NCBI GenBank assembly: GCA_009692725.1
Contig: SHYP01000007.1
Span: 1 to 63,751, forward strand
Direction: 5' to 3'
From: Dehalococcoidia bacterium
GTDB lineage: Bacteria; Chloroflexota; Dehalococcoidia; UBA2979
Length of the DNA: 63,751 nucleotides
Shown: positions 20,031 through 27,929 of the stretch, in pieces
Numbering within the stretch: the first letter of the stretch is position 1
How the letters are laid out: each line of letters opens with the position of its first letter
Program-made: the position numbers and the translations under genes
Notes under the pieces: generated by a model
What the model was told of the DNA's origin: nothing
What the model saw: the letters and a program-made list of their open reading frames with translations, nothing else
Databases searched by the model: none

Positions 20031-21076
20031 TACTCCACGGGGCGGTGTGCCACGGCACGAGGCTGCAGGCCGCACGCCTGCGCCAGGAGCTCGTAGCTGC
20101 GCGCGCGCGCCGCGTAGTCGTGCGTGATGGTCACCACCATCACCTCGTCCGTCTCGAACAGCGTGGCGAGCTCCTCGAGGCCCCCGCGCACCGCCTCCGG
20201 CTCGCCCTCGACGGCGAGCGACTGCTGGTAGCGGATGTACTCCCACTCGGCGTCCGTGTACTCGGTGGCGAGCGCCTCCTCGGCCGTCGGTACGCCCGCG
20301 CGCTCGTCGCGGCCTTGCTGGCGGCGCAGCCGCATCAGGTGCCGGCTCATCCCCAGCCGGCGCGCTTCGCTCGTCGTGTCCGCGCACAGCGCGGACACCG
20401 CGATGCTCACGCGCGGCGCCGCGAGCCAGGGCGACGGGCGGAAGCGCGCACGGTACTCTGCGACCACCCGTTCGCCGCCCGCCGGGCTGATGAACTGCGC
20501 GAACGAGAACCCTAGCCCCTGCTCCGCCGCGAAGCGCGCGCTGTCCCACGCGCTGCCCAGCAGCCATGGCTCCGGCATGCCCGGGCCCGCGGGGATCGCG
20601 CGGATGCCGTGGTGCGGGTGCTCCGCACCCACGCCCTCCGTCATGTACGCCAGCACGTCGGCGACCTGCAGCGGGTACGCCTCCAGCGGCAGCGCGCCCG
20701 GGCCGTGCGCGAGCGCACGCGCGGTGAGCCCGTCGCTGCCGGGTGCGCGGCCGAGTCCCATGTCGATGCGGCCGGGGTACAGCGCCTCCAGCAGCCGAAA
20801 CACCTCGGCGACCTTCAGCGCCGCGTAGTGGGTGAGCATCACGCCGCCCGTGCCGACGCGAATCGCACTGGTCGCGGCCGCTACGGCCGCGGCCAGCACC
20901 TCGGGGCTCGCGCTCGCCAGCGTGCCGGTGTTGTGGTGCTCCGCCAGCCAGTAGCGGACGTAGCCCAGCCGGTCCGCCGCCTGCGCGAGCGCGATCGTGG
21001 CGAGCAGCGCTTCGCGCGCGCTCCCGCCCTGACGCACCGGCGACTGGTCGAGCACGCTCAGCTGCAATCGCGTCAT
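20030..21076 (-). CDS. LLM-class flavin-dependent oxidoreductase
   Basis: Luciferase-like monooxygenase family protein, 348 residues. It opens LQLSVLDQSPVRQGGSAREAL, then AADRLGYVRYWLAEHHNTGTLASASPEVL, VGTGGVMLTHYAALKVAEVFRLLEALYPGRIDMGLGRAPGSD. These are the hallmarks of the YhbW/MsnO8-like branch, which uses FMN to oxidise small organic molecules or sulfur compounds. ATG at 21076 is the natural start. It is convergent with the acyl-CoA dehydrogenase and divergent from the hotdog pair. Confidence 0.9.
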   Translation of the reverse strand: MTRLQLSVLDQSPVRQGGSAREALLATIALAQAADRLGYVRYWLAEHHNTGTLASASPEVLAAAVAAATSAIRVGTGGVMLTHYAALKVAEVFRLLEALYPGRIDMGLGRAPGSDGLTARALAHGPGALPLEAYPLQVADVLAYMTEGVGAEHPHHGIRAIPAGPGMPEPWLLGSAWDSARFAAEQGLGFSFAQFISPAGGERVVAEYRARFRPSPWLAAPRVSIAVSALCADTTSEARRLGMSRHLMRLRRQQGRDERAGVPTAEEALATEYTDAEWEYIRYQQSLAVEGEPEAVRGGLEELATLFETDEVMVVTITHDYAARARSYELLAQACGLQPRAVAHRPVE

Positions 21077-21163
21077 ACGCTCGATTCTACGCGCGCGTCC
21101 CTCAACCTCGTACCATGCGCGCGCGCCCAGCGCGAACGAGGCCAGCGCGAAGGAGCAGCCACG

Positions 21164-21589
21164 ATGCCCGTGCCGGACCTCGACGCGTGGCGGGCGCGCT
21201 TCGACACCGCGCCCGCACGCCGCCTCGGCGTCGCGCCCGAGGCGGTCGAGGTCGGCTTCGCCTCGTTCATGGTGCAGGTGCCCTACGGTGACGCCCGCGA
21301 TGACGACCCGCTGTTCTTCGCGACAGCGCTGCACTACGCCGCAGACATCGCAGCGCTCTCCGCGGTGATCGCGCGCTGCGACCAGGAGCAGCCGAACGGC
21401 ACTGCGAGCCTGCACCTGAACGTGCTCGCCGACCCGCAGGGCGCCGTTCGCGTCTGGTCGCGCGTGGTGCACTGGGGTACGTACTCGGCGCTGCTGGAGC
21501 TTGCCGCCGAGGACGCCACCGGCGCACTCGTGGCGCGCGGGCTCACCGGCTACTCGCTGCGCCCCGCCGCGGCGGGCGCTGCCTCGTGA
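21164..21589 (+). CDS. Hotdog-fold thioesterase-like protein A
   Basis: A 141-residue protein with hotdog-fold features: a central helix in FATALHYAADIAALSAVIARCDQ and strands NGTASLHLNVLADPQGAVRVWSRVVHWG, TYSALLELAAEDATGALVARGLTGYSLR. Hotdog proteins of this size usually hydrolyse acyl-CoA thioesters or act as dehydratases. The canonical PaaI Asn/Asp-Gly pair is not obvious. ATG at 21164 follows AAGGAG. It is followed after seven bases by a second hotdog protein, so the two may form a heteromer. Confidence 0.65.
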   Translation: MPVPDLDAWRARFDTAPARRLGVAPEAVEVGFASFMVQVPYGDARDDDPLFFATALHYAADIAALSAVIARCDQEQPNGTASLHLNVLADPQGAVRVWSRVVHWGTYSALLELAAEDATGALVARGLTGYSLRPAAAGAAS

Positions 21590-21596
21590 TCCGCTC

Positions 21597-21998
21597 GTGA
21601 CGCCGGCCGGCGGCGAGCTGCTGCGCGAGCTCGGCGCCGTCGTCGAGGCGGCGGGCGGTGGTACGGCCCGCCTCGCCATCGATCGCGAGCGCGTGCTGCT
21701 GCGCGGCGTGCGCGACTCGATCAACGGCGGCATCGTCGCCGCCCTCGCCGAGGCCGCGTTCCGCGTCTGCCTCGAGGCGCTGCTCGAGCCCGGCGAGCGG
21801 CTTGGCCGCACGCAGGAGGTCACGGTCGCGTACCTCTCGGCCGCGCGCGGCGAGCGCACCGCCTTCGAGGCTCGCCTGCTGCGCAAGGGCCGCCGCCTCG
21901 CCGTCGGCGAGGTCGAGGTGCGCGACTCGGGCAGCGGCGAACTCAACGCCAAGGCGCAGGTCAGCTGCGCGCTCGCGCCTGCCCCACCTCCCGCCTGA
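21597..21998 (+). CDS. Hotdog-fold thioesterase-like protein B (PaaI-like)
   Basis: A 133-residue PaaI-like hotdog protein: RDSINGGIVAALAEAAFRVCLEALL forms the entry and central helix (N-G-G at the usual active-site turn), followed by TQEVTVAYLSAARGERTAFEARLLRKGRRLAVGEVEVRD. This strand order is typical of acyl-CoA thioesterases. GTG start at 21597 just after the stop of the neighbouring hotdog gene. The pair lies inside a region rich in acyl-CoA enzymes. Confidence 0.75.
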   Translation: MTPAGGELLRELGAVVEAAGGGTARLAIDRERVLLRGVRDSINGGIVAALAEAAFRVCLEALLEPGERLGRTQEVTVAYLSAARGERTAFEARLLRKGRRLAVGEVEVRDSGSGELNAKAQVSCALAPAPPPA

Positions 21999-22102
21999 GC
22001 CTGGCCCGTCGCCCCGCGCTGCACGATAACGAATGCGTATAATGCCGGTGCGTGGAATGCGGCGGCCGCGCGGCCGCCCAGCGCTGCCGGAGGGAGCACC
22101 CA

Positions 22103-22162
22103 GTGACCGCCCAACTACAGTTCGATGACCTACTCACCCGCGCCGCGCTCGGGCGGCGCTAG
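22103..22162 (+). other. 19-codon gene start fused to the end of a GNAT gene
   Basis: GTG at 22103 follows a strong ribosome site (GGAGGGAGC) and reads MTAQLQFDDLLTRAALGRR, then TAG. A TATAAT box lies at 22038-22043 without a clear -35. It looks like the true beginning of a gene whose body was removed, since its last codons overlap the truncated antisense acetyltransferase. It could also be a leader peptide, which I think less likely. Confidence 0.35.
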
Positions 22163-22552
22163 GTGCTGCGTGGGGGCGCCCTCGTCGCGGAACGCCTCCT
22201 TCATTAGCTGCCTGCCGAGGCCGAGCCCGCGCACCGCCGGCCCCAGCAGCACGCGGACCTCCGCCACATGTCGGGACCAGCGCACACGGCTGGGGTCCAC
22301 CACGAGGTAGCCGCATACCTCCGCGTCGCGCGTCGCCAGCAGCGTGATCAGCGCCGTGTCGCCGAGCCACCCCTCGACCTGCGCGGCGTCCGTGATGTCG
22401 CGACGCAGGAACAGCAGCTCGTGCTCCGGCAGCGCGCGCGCGAACGCCAGCAGCGCGGGTGCGTCCTCGGGTGTCGCCCGGCGCAGCGTCGCAGCCCCGC
22501 CGCGCGTCTGGACCTGAAGCGGATACGGCTCCCACACCCCGTCGATCGACAT
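22130..22552 (-). pseudogene. GNAT acetyltransferase, C-terminally truncated
   Basis: The first 120 residues are a normal GNAT domain: LRRATPEDAPALLAFARAL, then CGYLVVDPSRVRWSRHVAEVRVLL and the acetyl-CoA pyrophosphate loop VRGLGLGRQLMKEAF. After that loop the protein should continue for about 40-50 residues of strands and helix; instead it ends with a Pro/Ala-rich 18-residue tail that resembles no GNAT and overlaps the 19-codon frame on the other strand. I infer a deletion or rearrangement that removed the 3' end. The remaining peptide could still be made. Confidence 0.6.
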
Positions 22553-22651
22553 GGGCCTCGCCTCCCGGCTGAGCGCGCCGGCCGGCCGCTATGGCTGCAT
22601 CATAGGCGCGGCTCCTCGCGTCGGGGCGCCGAGTGCAGAGAGGAGCGCGGT

Positions 22652-23047
22652 GTGTCGATCGAGCGCATCAACCCGCCAGGAGTCGTGTCGACCGGGGGTG
22701 GCTACACGCACGTCGTGCGGGCAGTGGGCACGCGCACGCTGTACATCTCGGGACAGGTGGGGCTGGACGGGCAGGGCCGCCTCGCTGGCGACTTCGCCGC
22801 GCAGGCGCGCCAGGTGTTCGCCAACCTGCGCACGTGCCTCGCGGCGGCGGGCGCGAACCCGAGCCAGGTCGCGAAGATGACGACGTACATCGTCGGCTAT
22901 CAGGCCGCGGTGCACCGCCCCGCGCTGACGGCCGCGCGCGCCGAGGTCTTCGGCCTGCACCCGCCGGCCAGCACGCTCGTCGGCGTCCAGGCGCTGGCGG
23001 TCCCGGAGCTGCTGATCGAGGTCGAGGCGATTGCCGTGCTCGACTAG
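22652..23047 (+). CDS. RidA/YjgF family protein
   Basis: A 131-residue protein of the RidA (YjgF/YER057c) family, which deaminates reactive enamines and imines or has related roles. Typical elements are RTLYISGQVGLDGQGRLAGDFAAQARQVFANL, the helix-turn KMTTYIV and the C-terminal HPPASTLVGVQALAVPELLIEVEAIAVLD. The catalytic Arg of active RidA proteins, usually in an R-P-A-R-S-like segment, is replaced by HPPAST here, so true deaminase activity is uncertain. GTG at 22652 follows AGAGGAG. Next is the broken enoyl-CoA hydratase gene. Confidence 0.85.
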   Translation: MSIERINPPGVVSTGGGYTHVVRAVGTRTLYISGQVGLDGQGRLAGDFAAQARQVFANLRTCLAAAGANPSQVAKMTTYIVGYQAAVHRPALTAARAEVFGLHPPASTLVGVQALAVPELLIEVEAIAVLD

Positions 23048-23169
23048 CCCGCGCCCGTGCCCGCATCACGAACGTTGGCAGCCCGCCCGGGGCGGTCACA
23101 CTCTGTCTCCGCCCGCGAGAGGCGCGGGAGACCGTGCCCGCGGGGGCGATGCGACGGGAGGCACGCTCG

Positions 23170-23946
23170 ATGGCTGCATTCGAACTCGAGGTCGTCGACG
23201 GGCATATCGCCGTCATGCACCTCAACCGCCCGGAGGCGATGAACGCGATCAACCGCGAGATGCGCGAGGGCATGGACGCCACGTTCGCCCGCCTCAACAG
23301 CGACCGTGAGCTGCGCGTCGCCATCCTGATCGGTGAGGGCGGTCGCGCCTTCAGCGCGGGCGCCGACCTCAAGGAGATGGCCGAGGGCGGCGATCGTGGC
23401 ACTCCATGGACGCCCCGCGCGCAGTCGCTGATGGGCACGCTCGAGGTCTAGAAGCCGCTGATCGCCGCGATCGACGGCTTCTGCCTGGGGGGCGGCCTCG
23501 AGATGTCGCTCGCGTGCGACATTCGCGTCGCCACTGCCGCGTCGCAGTTTGGCCTGCCGGAAGGCTCGCGCGGCATCATCCCTGGCGCAGGCGGGACGCA
23601 GCGCATCACTCGTGCGATCCCCTTCGGCATCGCGCTGGAGCTGCTGATGACGGGCAAGCGCATCGGCGCGGACGAGGCCGCACGCTGGGGCATCGTCAAC
23701 CACGTCGTCGCGTCGCGCGATGAGCTGCTGCCGAAGTGCATGGAGATCGCCGAGCAAATCGGGCAGAACGGCCCGCTCACCGTGCAGGCCGTCAAGGAAG
23801 CCGCTTACCGCGGCCGCTACACGACGCTCGCCGAAGGACTGCGCATCAAGCAATTCGAGTCGGCGCTGCTCGGCAACACGGAGGATGCGAAGGAAGGCCC
23901 GCGCGCCTTCGCAGAGAAGCGCCCCGCCAACTTCCAGGGTCGCTAG
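23170..23946 (+). pseudogene. Enoyl-CoA hydratase/isomerase interrupted by in-frame TAG
   Basis: A full-length crotonase-family gene (259 codons) that would hydrate enoyl-CoA. ATG at 23170 follows GGGAGG. The first 93 residues run normally through LNRPEAMNAINREM and the oxyanion motif FSAGADLKEM, then TAG at 23449-23451 interrupts ...MGTLEV. The same frame continues without shift: KPLIAAIDGFCLGGGLEMSLACD, the catalytic Glu in LPEGSRGIIPGAGGTQR and the second Glu in ALELLMTGKRI, to a normal stop. One substitution explains it (for example TGG to TAG). TAG is the commonest stop in this window, so recoding is unlikely. Confidence 0.88.
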
Positions 23947-23985
23947 CGACACACCGCGGCGCCGGCCGTTGGAGAGGGGTGACGC

Positions 23986-25221
23986 ATGGACTGGGCCGAC
24001 ACCGACGAGCAGGCCGGCTTCCGGCGCGAGGTGCACGAGTTCATCGAGACGCGGCTGCCGGCGTGGTACCGCGCCCGGCGCACGCTCGGCGAGGGCCACC
24101 ACGTCGGCCCGTTCTCCGACGACTACGGCGGCGACCGCGCCTCGCGCGAGCCCGTCCGTCGCGACGCGGCCCTCGAGTGGGCGCGGGCGCTCGCGGATCG
24201 GCGCTGGGTCGCCCCGCACTGGCCCAGCGAGTACGGCGGCGGCGGCATGACCACCATGGAGCAGTTCATCTTCCGCCAGGAGATGGCGCGAGCGGGCGCG
24301 CCGACCGTTGGCGGCGGCGGCGTGCAGATGCTCGGCCCCGCGATGATGGTGCACGGCTCCGAGGAGCAGAAGCGCCACTATCTGCCCGCCATCCTCAGCG
24401 GCGAGACCGCGTGGGGCCAGGGCTTCTCCGAACCCGGCGCAGGCTCGGACCTTGCCGGCCTGCAGACGCGCGCGCTGCGCGACGGCGACGAGTACGTGGT
24501 CAACGGCCAGAAGATCTGGACCTCCGGCGCGCACAACGCCGACTGGCTCTTCGCGCTCGTACGCACGGATCCGGACGCGCCGAAGCACCGCGGCATCTCG
24601 ATGTTACTGTTCGACATCCACAGCCCGGGCGTCTCCGTGCGCCCGTTGATTTCCGCTGGCTGGCAGCATGACCTCAACGAGACTTTCTTCGAGGACGTGC
24701 GCGTGCCCGCCTCGCAGGTGGTCGGCGAGCCGAACCGCGGTTGGTGCGTCGCGATGACCCTGCTCGACTTCGAGCGCTCGAACATCGCGGGCGCCGAGGA
24801 GGTGCGCGCGCATCTGCGGGAACTGCTGGACTACATCCGCAGCGAGCGCGGCGCACGCCAGAGCGATGAGCGCATGCGCCTCGCGCGGGCCGAGCTCACC
24901 GACCGCTACATCGAGTCCGAGGTGCTGTTCAACTTTTCGTTCCGCATCATCTCCATGCAGTCGCACGGCATCGTGCCGAACTACGAGTCGTCCGTCTCGA
25001 AGATCTTCGGCGCGACGCTCGAGCAGACGGTCGCTCGCTCCGCGATGAAGGTGTTCGGCCTCTACTCGAACGTCTGGGACCGCACCGACGAGCACGCGCC
25101 GCTCGCGTCGTCGTTCACGCAGCTCTACGTGCACTCGATCCCGCGCACGATCATGGGCGGCAGCAACGAGATCCAGCGCAACGTGATCGCGACGCGCGGC
25201 CTCGGCCTGCCGCGCGGCTAG
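23986..25221 (+). CDS. Acyl-CoA dehydrogenase family protein (paralog 2)
   Basis: A 411-residue FAD-dependent acyl-CoA dehydrogenase. It starts MDWADTDEQAGFRREVHEF; the FAD/substrate segment is FSEPGAGSDLAGLQTRALRDGD; the LLDFERSNIAGAEEV helix and the SFRIISMQ helix follow; it ends MGGSNEIQRNVIATRGLGLPRG. It carries an extra segment of about 12 residues near 45-60 (HVGPFSDDYGGDRAS) compared with paralogs. The YEGT catalytic motif is replaced by MGGSN. ATG follows GGAGAGGGG, 39 bases after the broken hydratase, suggesting a former hydratase-dehydrogenase operon. Confidence 0.93.
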   Translation: MDWADTDEQAGFRREVHEFIETRLPAWYRARRTLGEGHHVGPFSDDYGGDRASREPVRRDAALEWARALADRRWVAPHWPSEYGGGGMTTMEQFIFRQEMARAGAPTVGGGGVQMLGPAMMVHGSEEQKRHYLPAILSGETAWGQGFSEPGAGSDLAGLQTRALRDGDEYVVNGQKIWTSGAHNADWLFALVRTDPDAPKHRGISMLLFDIHSPGVSVRPLISAGWQHDLNETFFEDVRVPASQVVGEPNRGWCVAMTLLDFERSNIAGAEEVRAHLRELLDYIRSERGARQSDERMRLARAELTDRYIESEVLFNFSFRIISMQSHGIVPNYESSVSKIFGATLEQTVARSAMKVFGLYSNVWDRTDEHAPLASSFTQLYVHSIPRTIMGGSNEIQRNVIATRGLGLPRG

Positions 25222-25358
25222 GCCGCACCCGCGCTGAGCAGCAGCGAGCTGTCGCTGACGGCGGCTCGCCCGTTCCCGCGATGTCGCCCTCGGCGCGCGC
25301 CGCTCGAGGTGCGCCGCGGGCTGGTGCCCGCTGGCCCCGATGCTGCTAGGCTGCCCCG

Positions 25359-26693
25359 ATGAGCAGAGGCGGGGGGACACGCGTGCTTCGGAGCCGCCGC
25401 ATCTTCTACGGCTGGTGGATCGTCGCCGGCGGCTTCATCATCCAGCTGCTCGTCGGTGCGCTGCTGTTCCACCCGTTCGGCCTCTACATCGTCAAGCTCG
25501 AGGACGAGTTCGGCTGGAGCCGCACGCGGATGTCGATCGCGTTCTCGCTCGCGCGCGTCGAGGATGGGCTGCTCGGGCCGCTGCAGGGCTGGCTGCTCGA
25601 TCGCTTCGGCCCGCGCATCGTCATGGCGACGGGCGTGCTGATCTTCGGCTTCGGCTTCTTCGCGTTCGCGCGCATGAACTCGCTCACCACGTTCTACGTG
25701 ACGTTCGTGATCATGGCGATCGGCGCGGCGCTCGCGGGCTTCCTGTCGGTGACGACGGCGCTCGTCAACTGGTTCGTGCGCCGGCGCACGATGGCTGTCG
25801 GCATCGGCCTGATCGGCGTCGCGTTCGGTGGGCTGCTGCAGCCCGGTATGGCGGCGCTGCTGGACTCGGTGGGCTGGCGCGGCACCTCCATCATCTCCGG
25901 CGTGATCGTGCTCGCGGTCGGCCTGCCCGCCTCGCTGCTCGTGCGCCACCGGCCCGAGCCCTACGGCCTGCTGCCCGACGGCGACACCGCGCCGCCGCCC
26001 GCCGCGTCCGCGGACGGTGCGCACGCAGGCGCCGAGCCAGCAGCGCCCGAAGTGGCCTTCACACCGCGCGAGGCGCTGCGCGCGCGTTCCTTCTGGCTCA
26101 TCTCCGCGGCGCACGCCGCGGCGCTGCTCGTCGTGTCCGCGGTGCAGGTGCACTTCGTCGCGCACGTCAAGCAGCTGCTCGACTACTCCTCGGGCGAAGC
26201 CGCACTGTTCATCTCCGCGCTCACGGTGATGACGATCGTCGGGCAACTCAGCGGCGGCTGGCTCGGCGACCGCGTGAGCTCGCGGCTGCTCATCGCGGTT
26301 TGCATGCTCGGGCACGGCGCGGCGCTGCTGCTGCTGACGTTCGCGAGCTCAGCGCTCATGGTGTTCGGTTTCACCGTGCTGCACGGCCTGGCCTGGGGCG
26401 TGCGCGGCCCGGTGATCCTGTCGATGCGTGCCGAGTACTTCGGGCGCGCCTCGTACGGGATGATCATGGGGCTCTCCTCGCTCGTCGTCGCCACCGGCAT
26501 GGTGATCGGGCCCGTGCTCGCGGGCGCGATCTACGACGCGACCGGCTCGTACGAGATCGGCTTCACCATCCTCGCCGTGGTCGCGGCCGTCAGCTCGCTG
26601 CTGATGGTGTTCGTGTCGCGCCCGCAGCCCCCCGTTCGCGCCGCGCCCGCCGCGCCCGAGCTTGCGCCGGCCGCAGCGCGCGCCGGCGGGTAG
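25359..26693 (+). CDS. MFS transporter, FYGWWIV subfamily
   Basis: A 444-residue, 12-helix carrier, closely similar to the one at 4276: RRIFYGWWIVAGGFIIQLLVGALLFHPFGLYIVKLEDEFGWSRTRMSIAFSLARVEDGLLGPLQGWLLDRFGPRIV. It shares the RHRPEPYGLLPDGD loop and the MRAEYFGRASYGMIMGLSS segment. Likely imports an organic acid. ATG at 25359; a GTG at 25383 has a better spaced GAGGCGGGG and may be the real start. Convergent with the mrf pair, with only six bases between the coding ends. Confidence 0.9.
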   Translation: MSRGGGTRVLRSRRIFYGWWIVAGGFIIQLLVGALLFHPFGLYIVKLEDEFGWSRTRMSIAFSLARVEDGLLGPLQGWLLDRFGPRIVMATGVLIFGFGFFAFARMNSLTTFYVTFVIMAIGAALAGFLSVTTALVNWFVRRRTMAVGIGLIGVAFGGLLQPGMAALLDSVGWRGTSIISGVIVLAVGLPASLLVRHRPEPYGLLPDGDTAPPPAASADGAHAGAEPAAPEVAFTPREALRARSFWLISAAHAAALLVVSAVQVHFVAHVKQLLDYSSGEAALFISALTVMTIVGQLSGGWLGDRVSSRLLIAVCMLGHGAALLLLTFASSALMVFGFTVLHGLAWGVRGPVILSMRAEYFGRASYGMIMGLSSLVVATGMVIGPVLAGAIYDATGSYEIGFTILAVVAAVSSLLMVFVSRPQPPVRAAPAAPELAPAAARAGG

Positions 26694-26699
26694 CCGCGC

Positions 26700-27929
26700 T
26701 CACACGTCGACGCTTGCCGCGGCGTGCTTGCGCCGCAGCCGCGCGCGGCGCACCGCCAGCGCCTCGACGCGCGCGCTGCCGTGCACCAGCGCCGACGCGA
26801 TGCCGAGCGCGCGTTCCGTCGCCGCCGCCGCCCGGCCGACGTCGCGCGCGTGATGCTCGTAGTAGATCGCGAGCTCGACGTGCGCGGGCAGCGACCCTCG
26901 CCGCTCTGCCAGCTCTCGCCAGAGCGGCTCGGCCCGGTCGCGGCGGCCGCGGCGCTTGTACGCGCGCGCGAGCCGCCACAGCGCCTCGTCCCGCGCGTAC
27001 GACGGCGCGAGCAGCGCGGTCGCGCGCTCGAGCGCGAGTTCCGCGCGCGCGTGCTCCCCGCGGCGCGCGAACAGCCGCCCGAGCGCGAGCGCGTCGATCG
27101 CCGTCCGTGGCGCGCCACCGTCGCGCACGAGCGCCGCCAGCCGCGCGAGCAGCACCACCAGCGAGTGCACGTCGCGCTCGTTGTGCTCCAGCACCGGTCG
27201 CACGTCTCGCTCGTCGCGCGAGCGCAGGTACTGGAAGTACCAGCGCGGCGCCTCCGCCCCGCTCGCATCGTCGTCCGGGCGCGTCAGTCCCAGCAGGTGC
27301 GTCTCCACGTCGCGCAGCCGGCACGACGGTAGCATGCCGCGGTACATCGTGCGCACGGGCGAGAGCAGGTCCAGCTGCGGCAGCGCCTCGAAGCCCGCGC
27401 GCCGGCGGTGCAGCGTCGCGCGCGCGTCCAGCATCGGCGCGTCGAACGTACGGCCGTTGTAGGTGACGAGCGTCGGCTGCTCGTGGACCGCCGCATCGGC
27501 GCACAGCGCCTCCAGCACGCCCGCCTCCTCGGCCGGCGTGCGCGCCACGTACTGGCGCAGCACGCACGCGCCCGCCTCGATGCGTGCCGTGGCGACGACG
27601 AACGCGATCGCGCCCGCCCCGCCGAGCCCCGTCGTCTCGATGTCGAGGAACAGCAGCGGGCCGGCGGACACCCGCTCGCCGGGCGCGAGCAGCGCGAGCA
27701 GCGCCCCGTCCACGGCCGGCGCTGCGACCGCGCTGCGCACCTCGCGGTAGCCGCACGGCCCCGCCGCCGTCTCGCGCGCCACCAGCCACGGCGCGCCGGG
27801 CGCGGCCCGCGCAGCCGGAGCGCTCGCGCTCGGCGAGGGCGCACCGCTGGACGCCGGGCGCGGCGCGCGCGCCTCGATACCGCGCACCACGGCGCGCAGG
27901 CGCGCCAGCAGCGCGGGGTCCGCGCTCAA
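26700..27929 (-). CDS. mrfB: MrfB/YprB-like DEDDh exonuclease with TPR-like tail
   Basis: A 409-residue protein with an RNase H-like exonuclease domain (about 85-265) and a helical TPR-like C-terminal half. The exonuclease acidic residues are in LLFLDIETTGLGG (D-x-E), VTYNGRTFDAPML (Asp) and EHNERDVHSLVVLL (His and Asp). In Bacillus subtilis MrfB, partner of the MrfA helicase, excises mitomycin-type DNA lesions independently of UvrABC (established). TTG at 27929 overlaps the helicase TGA by 4 bp (TTGA), so the two are translationally coupled. Confidence 0.85.
   Translation of the reverse strand: MSADPALLARLRAVVRGIEARAPRPASSGAPSPSASAPAARAAPGAPWLVARETAAGPCGYREVRSAVAAPAVDGALLALLAPGERVSAGPLLFLDIETTGLGGAGAIAFVVATARIEAGACVLRQYVARTPAEEAGVLEALCADAAVHEQPTLVTYNGRTFDAPMLDARATLHRRRAGFEALPQLDLLSPVRTMYRGMLPSCRLRDVETHLLGLTRPDDDASGAEAPRWYFQYLRSRDERDVRPVLEHNERDVHSLVVLLARLAALVRDGGAPRTAIDALALGRLFARRGEHARAELALERATALLAPSYARDEALWRLARAYKRRGRRDRAEPLWRELAERRGSLPAHVELAIYYEHHARDVGRAAAATERALGIASALVHGSARVEALAVRRARLRRKHAAASVDV

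Noticed and set aside
23449..23451. Pyrrolysine or stop-codon reassignment
   Set aside because: TAG terminates most genes of the window, and no pyl gene or suppressor tRNA is seen.
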